A DNA stretch of 64,000 nucleotides from Sphingobium sp. YR768. Lineage in GTDB: Bacteria > Pseudomonadota > Alphaproteobacteria > Sphingomonadales > Sphingomonadaceae. The stretch spans positions 1 through 64,000 of the forward strand of contig NZ_FOGE01000022.1 of assembly GCF_900111125.1 (NCBI RefSeq), read 5' to 3'. This document shows positions 1-6,387 of this stretch, piece after piece (position 1 is the first letter of the stretch; the number at the start of each line of letters is the position of its first letter). The translations under genes were made by a program, and so were the position numbers. Below the pieces are notes generated by a model. The model was not told the DNA's origin. It did no database searches and saw only the letters and a program-made list of their open reading frames with translations.

Positions 1-36
1 AGCCTTGAACTCATCACTGAAATTGGGCTTCCCCAT
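1..36 (-). mobile_element. IS3-type transposase OrfA, first 12 codons (runs off the window)
   Basis: Twelve codons are visible on the minus strand, starting at the ATG at 36-34 and reading MGKPNFSDEFKA. This resembles the conserved start of IS3-family OrfA proteins (xKPxFSDEFKR...). A good ribosome binding site (AGGAGGGG) lies just upstream at about 38-46. The rest of the element is outside the window, so intactness cannot be judged. The outer end of the element probably lies within about 50-100, but no terminal repeat can be confirmed from one side. Family assignment is from the short N-terminal motif only. Confidence 0.6.
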
Positions 37-221
37 CGTCCCCTCCTGTCCTCAAAATTAGAATAGAAGGCGTCCAGAAATCTAGGGGCTACTCATCCCC
101 AGTTCTTTCCATCGTAAATGCCCACCGCGTCGCTCTCATGAAAGGCGACATAAGATGACAAAATCACGCGCATTTTGCGGCTCTTTTGTCGCTTTAGGGC
201 AAATACTCCCGCTCCAAACCG
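37..221. other. intergenic: probable IS end and sigma-factor 3' flank
   Basis: No gene is seen here. The left part should contain the terminal repeat of the IS3-type element. The right part is AT-richer flank downstream of the ECF sigma gene. No clear terminator hairpin was found. Confidence 0.4.
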
Positions 222-1064
222 TCAATGCAGATGTCGCAGCTTGTCGGGGTTGCGCATGATGTAGATCGCCTTGACCTTGCCGTCCTCGATATCGAGCGCG
301 GTGGTCTGCACCTCGCCATCGGCCTCGCGGGTGACGAAGCCGGGCAGGCCGTTGATGATGCAGGTGCGCAGCAGCGTCGATCCATATTTGCCGAACAGCA
401 CGGCCAGCGCCTTGTGCACCTGCATGACCTGACCATAGCCGATCGCCGGACGGATCGCGGCCGGGCGCTTGCCGCCGCCATCGCTATGAAGGCTCACATC
501 GGCGGCCAGCAGCGCGCCCAGTGCGCTCATGTCACCACTGCGGGAGGCGGCGAAGAAGGCGCCGGCAATTTCCATGCCGCGCGTCTTTTCCACCTGATAG
601 CGGGGCCGGGCATCGCGGACATGGCTGCGGGCGCGGGCGGCCAACTGGCGGCAGGCAGCCGCGTCGCGGCCGACGGTGGCGGCGACTTCCCCAAAGCCTA
701 GCCCGAAAACATCGTGCAGCAGGAAGGCGGCGCGCTCCAGCGGAGAGAGCCGTTCCAGCGCCAGCATCAGCGGCAGGGTCACGTCCTCCTGCGCATCCTC
801 TTCCTCGACCAGCGGTTCGGGCAGCCAAGGCCCGACATAGGTTTCGCGCTGCACCCTCGCCGATTTGAGCTGGTCGAGGCAGAGGCGCGTCACCGTGCGG
901 CGGAGAAAGGCTTCGGGCTCACGAATATCGCCGCGATCGACGCCCATCCATCGAATGAAGGCTTCCTGCACCACATCCTCGGCATCGGCGACCGACCCCA
1001 GCATGCGATAGGCGACCCGGATCAGCCGGGGACGCAGCGGGTCGAAACTCTCGGCTGCGTCCAT
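222..1064 (-). CDS. ECF41-type RNA polymerase sigma factor with SnoaL-like C-terminal domain
   Basis: Alternative sigma factor of 280 aa. Region 2 is seen near residues 6-70 (MLGSVADAEDVVQEAFIRW) and region 4 near 105-155 (LSPLERAAFLLHDVFG, then GEVAATVGRDAAACRQ). A C-terminal SnoaL/NTF2-like extension carries the DGGGK and NPDKL signatures known from ECF41 proteins, where this domain replaces an anti-sigma factor and modulates activity. The ATG at 1064 is preferred (GGGGGA five bases upstream); an in-frame ATG at 1082 overlaps the stop of the upstream gene as TGATG and would add six residues. The gene directly follows a carboxymuconolactone decarboxylase gene, the known genomic partner and usual target class of ECF41 factors. 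The inducing signal cannot be read from sequence. Confidence 0.9.
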   Translation of the reverse strand: MDAAESFDPLRPRLIRVAYRMLGSVADAEDVVQEAFIRWMGVDRGDIREPEAFLRRTVTRLCLDQLKSARVQRETYVGPWLPEPLVEEEDAQEDVTLPLMLALERLSPLERAAFLLHDVFGLGFGEVAATVGRDAAACRQLAARARSHVRDARPRYQVEKTRGMEIAGAFFAASRSGDMSALGALLAADVSLHSDGGGKRPAAIRPAIGYGQVMQVHKALAVLFGKYGSTLLRTCIINGLPGFVTREADGEVQTTALDIEDGKVKAIYIMRNPDKLRHLH

Positions 1065-1081
1065 CTGCGTCCCCCGCTGCA

Positions 1082-1537
1082 TCAGGCCGCCGCCTTCATC
1101 GGCATATCATACCAGAGGTTGAAGCCGACGGCGATGCGGTTCCAGCCGTTGATGATGTTGATCATCAGGGTCAGCTTGACCTGCTCTTCCTCGGTAAATT
1201 CCCAGTTGAGCGCTTCCTTCGCAGCTTCATGCGTGTGGCCCTTGGCAATTTCGGTCAGCGCCTCGGTCCAGGCCAGCGCCGCGCGCTCGCGGTCGGTATA
1301 GCAGGGCGCCTCGCGCCAGGCGGTGAGCAGGTAGATGCGCTGCTCCGTCTCGCCCTTCGCGCGCGCTTCGTAAGTGTGCATGTTGATGCAATTGGCGCAG
1401 CCGTTGATCTGCGACGAACGGATTTTCACCAGTTCGATCAGGCTCGGCTCCAGACTGTCGGCGATGGCGGCGGAGAGGGCGGTCCAGCTCTTCATCAACT
1501 GGGGCGCGGCGGCATAGGGATTGATCTTGTCGGTCAT
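1082..1537 (-). CDS. carboxymuconolactone decarboxylase / AhpD-like family protein
   Basis: A 151-aa all-helical protein of the CMD/AhpD family. The redox signature CxxCxxxH is present (CANCINMHTYEARAKGE, about residues 48-64), indicating a peroxidase or disulfide-type activity rather than true 4-carboxymuconolactone decarboxylation. The ATG at 1537 is chosen because GAGGAAAGGA precedes it; an upstream in-frame ATG at 1570 has no such site. It is the first gene of a two-gene unit, its stop overlapping the sigma factor frame. ECF41 sigma factors are known to sit next to CMD, oxidoreductase or epimerase genes and activate them, so this gene is probably the sigma factor target. Confidence 0.88.
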   Translation of the reverse strand: MTDKINPYAAAPQLMKSWTALSAAIADSLEPSLIELVKIRSSQINGCANCINMHTYEARAKGETEQRIYLLTAWREAPCYTDRERAALAWTEALTEIAKGHTHEAAKEALNWEFTEEEQVKLTLMINIINGWNRIAVGFNLWYDMPMKAAA

Positions 1538-1688
1538 GATGCAGTTCCTTTCCTCAAGTTCTGCAACCATGACGAGACAGGTGCGGCGGATGTGACATGG
1601 GGCCGCCTTATTTTTTGGCGCAGGGAAAAAATTTACATCCTCGACGCTCTGGACAGGGGGCGCGGGCGGCGGCTACCCGCCGCGCCCT

Positions 1689-1895
1689 ATGTCAGTCATT
1701 GCAACCATCATGAACACGGCCACCGGCCAGCCCATCCAGAAAATGAAGTTCGAGCGCATGCCCAAACCCTGGGTGTCGCTGAACCTTGAAAATGGGGAGT
1801 TGGTGACAGCCGACCGCGTCGTCGTCGGGAAACCGGCGCCGGGGAAATTCATCACCCCGGTCGAAGTCTGGGTCACGCCCAAGACGCTGGGATAG
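1689..1895 (+). CDS. small conserved hypothetical protein, 68 aa
   Basis: A 68-aa open frame with sphingomonad-like codon use; the protein alternates short polar and beta-prone stretches and has no signal peptide or membrane segment. It is not recognised as a named domain. A frame on the opposite strand (1673-2044) is longer but its composition (Arg/Trp-rich, few acidic residues) looks like a shadow. The gene stands alone between the CMD/sigma pair and the wrbA terminator. Moderate confidence that it is real. Confidence 0.5.
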   Translation: MSVIATIMNTATGQPIQKMKFERMPKPWVSLNLENGELVTADRVVVGKPAPGKFITPVEVWVTPKTLG

Positions 1896-1991
1896 GGCGC
1901 CTTTGGCGCGGCATCGAAAATGCGCTCTTCCGCGCATTTTTCAAACAGACTCTCAGCGCGCCTCGCGCCGCCATCCCTGATCCATGCAAAT

Positions 1992-2027
1992 AAAAAGGGC
2001 TGGCGCATAGTCCCGATGCGCCAGCCC
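1992..2027 (-). terminator. rho-independent terminator downstream of wrbA
   Basis: A perfect 12-bp stem (1997-2008 with 2016-2027, arm GGGCTGGCGCAT) with a 7-base loop. On the minus strand it is followed by TTTTTATTT (1996-1988). It lies 80 bases after the wrbA stop; nothing coding is seen between. Confidence 0.85.
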
Positions 2028-2105
2028 TTGCTGCGTTCCTCCAAGCCTTGATGCGACCCAAGGGCTCTTCGTCACGCTGCGACTATTAGACGTCGTCCAA
2101 TGCGA

Positions 2106-2705
2106 TCAACCGTGCAGCTTGATCGCAGTTTCTGCGATGCGACGACCCTGATAGCGGGCGCCGTCCAGTTCTTCCTCGCTCGGCTGGCGGCTGCCGTCGC
2201 CATCGGCCAGCGTGGTGGCGCCATAGGGCGATCCGCCGCGCACCTTGTCAACGCCCATCTGCCCCGCAAAGCCATAGTCGAGGCCGACGATGGTCATGCC
2301 GAAATGCAGCAGGTTGGTGATGATCGAGAAGAGCGTGACTTCCTGCCCGCCATGCTGCGAGGCGGTTGAGGTGAAGGCGCCGCCGACCTTGCCATTCAGC
2401 GCGCCGCGCGCCCACAGGCCACCGGCCTGATCGAGGAAGGCCGCCAACTGGCTCGACATGCGGCCAAAGCGCGTGCCGGTGCCCACGATGATGGCGTCAT
2501 AGTCGGCGAGGTCCGCGACGGTGGCGATCGGTGCTTCCTGATCCAGCTTGAAATGCGCGGCCTTCGCGACTTCGAGCGGCGCGGTTTCAGGCACGCGTTT
2601 GATATCGACGGTCGCGCCGGCAGCCGCGGCGCCTTCGGCCACGGCCTTCGCCATCGTCTCGATATGACCGTAGGAGGAATAATAGAGAACCAGAACCTTA
2701 GCCAT
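2106..2705 (-). CDS. wrbA: NAD(P)H:quinone oxidoreductase WrbA, flavodoxin fold
   Basis: A 199-aa flavoprotein that reduces quinones by two electrons, protecting against redox cycling; cytoplasmic, tetrameric in the family. The N-terminal FMN-binding loop reads LVLYYSSYGHIETMAKAVAEG (about residues 4-24), and the TGTRFG and FTSTASQHGGQE motifs typical of WrbA follow at about residues 77-82 and 113-124. Length matches the family (about 198-200). The ATG at 2705 starts the flavodoxin strand directly; the longer open frame upstream is non-coding in character. It lies about 100 bases after the pirin gene on the same strand and probably shares its promoter and the divergent LysR regulator. Confidence 0.95.
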   Translation of the reverse strand: MAKVLVLYYSSYGHIETMAKAVAEGAAAAGATVDIKRVPETAPLEVAKAAHFKLDQEAPIATVADLADYDAIIVGTGTRFGRMSSQLAAFLDQAGGLWARGALNGKVGGAFTSTASQHGGQEVTLFSIITNLLHFGMTIVGLDYGFAGQMGVDKVRGGSPYGATTLADGDGSRQPSEEELDGARYQGRRIAETAIKLHG

Positions 2706-2811
2706 GATGCGTCTCCGTTTTTTGCGGGAGGGGGGAAAGGGATGGCCGCTCACATGAGGGGATGCGAGCGGCCGGGCCCGTCCGGGGAGGGGGTTGGACG
2801 GGCCGAGGGGG

Positions 2812-3531
2812 TCAGATGCTATCCACCAGAACGATCTCGGCATCCTCGATCGCGGTGATGGTTATGGGTGCGCCGCCGATGATGGCTGCGCCGTCGCGCG
2901 CTTCGAAGGGCTGGCCGTCAATCTCGATCCGGCCGGTCGCCGGGACGAGATAGAGATGGCGTCCTTCGCCGCTGTCATAGGTCACGCTCTCGCCCGCCCG
3001 GATCGTGCCGCCCAGCAGGCGGGCGTCGGCGCGGATACGCAGTGCTTCCCTGTCATCATCATAACCGCTCGCCAGGACGACCAGCTTGCCGGAACGATCG
3101 CCTTTCGGGAAAGGCTTGGCGCCCCAACTGGGCTGGCCGCCGCGCGCGCGGGGGATGACCCATATCTGGAACAGGGTGGTGGTTTCATCCTCCAGATTAT
3201 ATTCGGCGTGGCGGATGCCGGTGCCGGCCGACATGACCTGAACGTCGCCCGCTTCAGTCCGGCCCTTGTTGCCCAGACTGTCCTGATGGGTGATCGCGCC
3301 GGTGCGGACATAGGTGATGATTTCCATGTCGCTGTGCGGGTGTGGCGGAAAGCCTGAACGCGGACCGATTTCGTCATCGTTCCACACCCGGATCGCGCCC
3401 CAGTGCATGCGTTCTTCATCATAATAATCGGCGAAGGAAAAATGGTGGCGTGCGTTGAGCCAGCCATGGTCGGCATGGCCCAGCGACGCGAACGGGCGGC
3501 GCTCGATGCGGCTCGTGGTGGTCGTGGACAT
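2812..3531 (-). CDS. pirin family bicupin protein (YhaK/quercetinase-like)
   Basis: A 239-aa pirin. The N-terminal cupin contains the metal ligands in HPHSDMEIITY (about residues 56-66: His, His and Glu), followed by GTGIRHAEYN (about residues 99-108). Some bacterial pirins act as quercetin 2,3-dioxygenases, others as redox-sensitive regulators; sequence alone does not decide. The ATG at 3531 is chosen over 3591 because it starts the conserved MST...RIERRPFASL segment. It is divergent from a LysR gene and upstream of wrbA, a common redox-stress arrangement. Confidence 0.92.
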   Translation of the reverse strand: MSTTTTSRIERRPFASLGHADHGWLNARHHFSFADYYDEERMHWGAIRVWNDDEIGPRSGFPPHPHSDMEIITYVRTGAITHQDSLGNKGRTEAGDVQVMSAGTGIRHAEYNLEDETTTLFQIWVIPRARGGQPSWGAKPFPKGDRSGKLVVLASGYDDDREALRIRADARLLGGTIRAGESVTYDSGEGRHLYLVPATGRIEIDGQPFEARDGAAIIGGAPITITAIEDAEIVLVDSI

Positions 3532-3638
3532 ACATATTGCCTTTCGTTGCGGAGGCAGAGGCTTCCGCTTGCTTTCCGCCAATCTAGCCATCAGTGTCGT
3601 TTCTTAAACCGGCAGCTTTGAAACGGATTGTTTCCCCA

Positions 3639-4532
3639 ATGCGACTACCTGACTTTGAGGCATGGGCGATGTTCGCCGCCGTGGTGGAACATCGCAGCTT
3701 CACCGATGCGGCCAAGGCTTTGAGCGTGTCCAAGGCGACCGTGTCGAAGGCCGTGACCCGGCTGGAGGAGCATCTGGACACCAGCCTGTTCAACCGCACC
3801 AGCCGCCGTCTGGCGCTGACCGAAAGCGGCAAGCGCTTGGCCGACCATGCCCAGCGCATATTGGTCGAAGGGCAGGCGGCGGAAGAGGCCGCGCGGGACG
3901 AGACGGCGGACCTGTCCGGCGTGGTGCGGCTGGGTGCGCCGATGACCTTCGGCCTGCTCAGGGTCGCGCCGCTGATCGCGCAGTTCACGAAAGAACATCC
4001 GCTGGTCGATGTCGACCTGCATCTGTCAGACGCGAAGATCGATATTGTGGAGATGGGGCTGGACGCCACCATCCGCATCGCCGACATGCCCGACAGTTCG
4101 CTCCGCGCGCGTCGGCTGGCCGATGTCACCATGCACACCATCGCCGCCCCGGCCTATCTCGATGCACGGGGGCGGCCGCAGCACCCGTCCGATCTCGGCA
4201 CGCATGATTGCCTTTGCTATTCCAACGTCGCCACGCCGGACGTCTGGCGCTTTTCCGGGCCGGGGCAGCAAAATGTCGTGGTGCAGGTGCGCAGCCGCAT
4301 CACGGTAAACAGCGGGGAAGCGATGCTGCCTGCGCTGCGGCTGGGGGTCGGCATCGCGCGCCTGCCCGATTTCATCATCGGCGACGCGCTGGCGAAGGGC
4401 GAGGTGGAGGAGGTGCTGGTCGACTGGCGTCCAGCGCCCTTCGGTCTGCACCTCGTCACCCCGCCATCGCGCCTGCGCCCTGCGCGGGTCGACGCGCTGC
4501 TGGACTTCCTGACGAAGCATCATGGCTGTTAA
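3639..4532 (+). CDS. LysR-type transcriptional regulator
   Basis: A 297-aa LysR protein with an N-terminal winged HTH (FAAVVEHRSFTDAAKALSVS then KATVSKAVTRLEEHL, residues about 10-46) and a C-terminal periplasmic-binding-like effector domain. The ATG at 3639 gives the standard family N-terminus; an upstream in-frame ATG at 3594 would add 15 residues. It is transcribed divergently from pirin and wrbA across a roughly 107-bp intergenic region, so it very likely regulates them and itself. It belongs to the CrgA/DsdC-like group of proteobacterial LysR proteins by general look; the effector is unknown. Confidence 0.93.
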   Translation: MRLPDFEAWAMFAAVVEHRSFTDAAKALSVSKATVSKAVTRLEEHLDTSLFNRTSRRLALTESGKRLADHAQRILVEGQAAEEAARDETADLSGVVRLGAPMTFGLLRVAPLIAQFTKEHPLVDVDLHLSDAKIDIVEMGLDATIRIADMPDSSLRARRLADVTMHTIAAPAYLDARGRPQHPSDLGTHDCLCYSNVATPDVWRFSGPGQQNVVVQVRSRITVNSGEAMLPALRLGVGIARLPDFIIGDALAKGEVEEVLVDWRPAPFGLHLVTPPSRLRPARVDALLDFLTKHHGC

Positions 4533-4618
4533 CCCAACTCGTCAACCTGGCTGAAAAGGGTTGATCGGTGCGGCGTGCCGACCATGCTGAATGGTCGTGC
4601 GAACCTTTCGTTTCGCAG

Positions 4619-4724
4619 GTGAATCCAGCTTGACTCCGGGTAGGGCGTTTCGGCTTCAACTCTTTGTAAATAGATTCGTTTTGCCGCGACTCGTGGATTT
4701 CTGCCGGTTAGCAAAAAATTAACC
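4619..4724 (+). promoter_or_regulatory. ctrA upstream regulatory region: four GANTC sites and a CtrA-like box
   Basis: Four GANTC motifs lie within 72 bp: GAATC 4621-4625, GACTC 4632-4636, GATTC 4673-4677 and GACTC 4688-4692. GANTC is the CcrM methylation site read by GcrA in alphaproteobacteria. Just downstream is TTAG-N7-TTAA (half-sites 4708-4711 and 4719-4722), one mismatch from the CtrA consensus TTAA-N7-TTAA. By analogy with Caulobacter this is where methylation-sensitive GcrA activation and CtrA autoregulation would act. Sites are seen directly; function is inferred. Confidence 0.65.
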
Positions 4725-4813
4725 TTTGTCCTTCAGAAGTTTTTTGGTTAATGAATTGGAGCAGAAGCCGTTCTGGTGGGGTGAACGGGACCTGCGACAC
4801 AAAGGGGCTTCAC

Positions 4814-5521
4814 ATGCGCGTGCTGCTGATTGAGGACGAACCGACCACGGCCAAGGCGATCGAGCTGATGCTCACGACCGAGGGGTTCAATGTCTATACG
4901 ACCGATCTGGGCGAGGAAGGCCTCGATCTGGGTAAGCTCTATGATTATGACATCATCTGTCTGGACCTGAACCTGCCGGACATGCACGGCTATGACGTGC
5001 TCAAGAAGCTGCGCGCGGCCAAGGTGCAGACGCCGGTCCTGATCCTGTCGGGCATCAGCGAGATGGATAGCAAGGTCCGCTCCTTCGGCTTCGGCGCCGA
5101 TGACTATGTGACCAAGCCGTTCCATCGCGAGGAACTGATTGCGCGTATTCACGCCGTGGTGCGCCGGTCCAAGGGGCATAGCCAGTCGGTTATCCGCACC
5201 GGCAAGCTGTCGGTCAATCTGGACGCCAAGACGGTGGAAGTGGACGGCAACCGCGTGCACTTGACCGGCAAGGAATATGCGATGCTGGAGCTGCTGTCGC
5301 TCCGCAAGGGCACGACGCTGACCAAGGAAATGTTCCTGAACCATCTTTATGGCGGGATGGACGAGCCGGAACTCAAGATCATCGACGTGTTCATCTGCAA
5401 GCTGCGCAAGAAGCTGGCGCTGGCTTGCAGCGGCGACAATTATATCGAAACCGTCTGGGGCCGTGGCTATGTGCTGCGCGATCCGGACGATATCTTGGAG
5501 GAACAGGCCAAGGTCGCCTGA
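4814..5521 (+). CDS. ctrA: cell-cycle response regulator CtrA
   Basis: A 235-aa OmpR-type response regulator. The receiver domain begins MRVLLIEDEPTTAKAIELML and the phosphoacceptor is Asp51 in CLDLNLPDMHGYD; Lys of the VTKPF motif is present. The C-terminal winged helix (GKLSVNLDAKTVEVDGNRVH through VWGRGYVLRD) matches CtrA closely. Caulobacter CtrA is 231 aa. It controls cell-cycle, motility and envelope genes, often through TTAA-N7-TTAA boxes. The ATG at 4814 follows AAAGGGG; a longer frame from 4751 would add 21 unrelated residues. It is monocistronic with its own terminator. The family C-terminal hydrophobic degradation tag is represented by a tail ending in AKVA. Confidence 0.97.
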   Translation: MRVLLIEDEPTTAKAIELMLTTEGFNVYTTDLGEEGLDLGKLYDYDIICLDLNLPDMHGYDVLKKLRAAKVQTPVLILSGISEMDSKVRSFGFGADDYVTKPFHREELIARIHAVVRRSKGHSQSVIRTGKLSVNLDAKTVEVDGNRVHLTGKEYAMLELLSLRKGTTLTKEMFLNHLYGGMDEPELKIIDVFICKLRKKLALACSGDNYIETVWGRGYVLRDPDDILEEQAKVA

Positions 5522-5546
5522 TCCGCACAGACTTTCGAGGGGGTGG

Positions 5547-5580
5547 AAAGGCCGGCAGTCCGCAAGGATGTCGGCCTTTT
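5547..5580 (+). terminator. rho-independent terminator after ctrA
   Basis: Stem AAAGGCCG (5547-5554) pairs with CGGCCTTT (5572-5579), followed by TTTTCC. It lies 25 bases after the ctrA stop. Confidence 0.75.
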
Positions 5581-5626
5581 CCGTATCCTGCGTTTCGGCG
5601 CAAATACGCAAAATACAAAAATGCTT

Positions 5627-5642
5627 TTAAAGGCCCGTTTAC
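5627..5642 (+). promoter_or_regulatory. CtrA-like box upstream of the PAS/MCP mini-protein
   Basis: TTAA at 5627-5630, seven bases, then TTTAC at 5638-5642; one mismatch from TTAA-N7-TTAAC. It lies about 42 bases before the proposed start. Single degenerate box, so only suggestive. Confidence 0.35.
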
Positions 5643-5683
5643 CACTAGCGCGCTATTCCCATGGCAAAGGAGCCAATTCGTTC

Positions 5684-6292
5684 ATGGGCCAAGCCGCACA
5701 TCACAGTCTGGAAGCTGCGTGGCATGCGATCTGCCGTTCGCAGGCGGTGATCGAATTCGATCCCACGGGCATCATCCTGTGGGCTAATGATCTGTTCCTG
5801 GACGTCATGGGCTATCGCTTGGATGAGGTCGTCGGGCGGCATCACCGGATATTCTGTGACGAAGCGCATGCGCGCAGTCACACCTATTCCGAATTCTGGC
5901 GCAAGCTGGGCATGGGCGACTTCGATGCGGGCGAATATCGGCGACTGGGTCGCGATGGTCGTGAAGTCTGGTTACAGGCGACCTATAATCCCGTATTCGA
6001 CGCCGAAGGGCGGGTGCAGCGCATACTGAAGATCGCGACCGACACAACCCCGTCCAAGACATTGCGGGCGGAACTCAAGACCATGGTCGATGGGCTGGTC
6101 GAAATCGTCGACGGCATCGGCCTGATCGCGAACCAGACCAACCTGCTCGCGCTCAACGCCACGATCGAAGCGGCCCGCGCAGGCGAGGCCGGACGCGGAT
6201 TTGCCGTGGTCGCGGCGGAGGTCAAGAAGCTGGCCGGTGACACGCGATCGGCGACGGATCGCGCCCGCGCGATGGTCAACGCGGCCGTCTGA
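5684..6292 (+). CDS. soluble PAS domain protein with a minimal chemoreceptor signalling tip
   Basis: A 202-aa protein. Residues about 20-125 form a PAS domain (IEFDPTGIILWANDLFLDVMGY, then RHHRIFC and GREVWLQATYNPVFD), resembling the sensing PAS of aerotaxis-type receptors. Residues about 130-200 are the methyl-accepting chemotaxis hairpin tip (QTNLLALNATIEAARAGE, then FAVVAAEVKKLA). There are no transmembrane helices, no HAMP domain and no long methylation helices, so the coiled coil is very short for a chemoreceptor. The start at 5684 follows AAGGAG about 12 bases upstream; an upstream frame to 5543 runs through the ctrA terminator and is unlikely. It may act as a soluble receptor or as an adaptor. 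No che genes are in the window. Confidence 0.85.
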   Translation: MGQAAHHSLEAAWHAICRSQAVIEFDPTGIILWANDLFLDVMGYRLDEVVGRHHRIFCDEAHARSHTYSEFWRKLGMGDFDAGEYRRLGRDGREVWLQATYNPVFDAEGRVQRILKIATDTTPSKTLRAELKTMVDGLVEIVDGIGLIANQTNLLALNATIEAARAGEAGRGFAVVAAEVKKLAGDTRSATDRARAMVNAAV

Positions 6293-6298
6293 CGATAG

Positions 6299-6345
6299 GA
6301 AAAAGGCCGACGGGATATCCCGCCGGCCTCATCCCTTTTTACGAT
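6299..6345. terminator. bidirectional terminator hairpin
   Basis: GGCCGACGGG and CCCGCCGGCC form a 10-bp stem with one A/C mismatch at about 6305-6328, flanked by AAAAA on the left and CTTTTT on the right. It sits between the convergent PAS/MCP and TonB-receptor genes and can serve both. Confidence 0.75.
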
Positions 6346-6387
6346 TTTGTCAGGCGCGGATTGCTCTGCGCCTGATCCATAATGCCG

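Noticed and set aside
37..100. IS terminal inverted repeat
   Set aside because: Only one end of the element is visible, so no repeat or target duplication could be confirmed.
2028..2105. Candidate SRP/4.5S-like RNA between wrbA and its terminator
   Set aside because: A short stretch (AGGAACGCAGCAAGG on the minus strand) looks like the SRP loop, but the GGAAGG tetraloop context and flanking helices do not fit; treated as wrbA 3' UTR.
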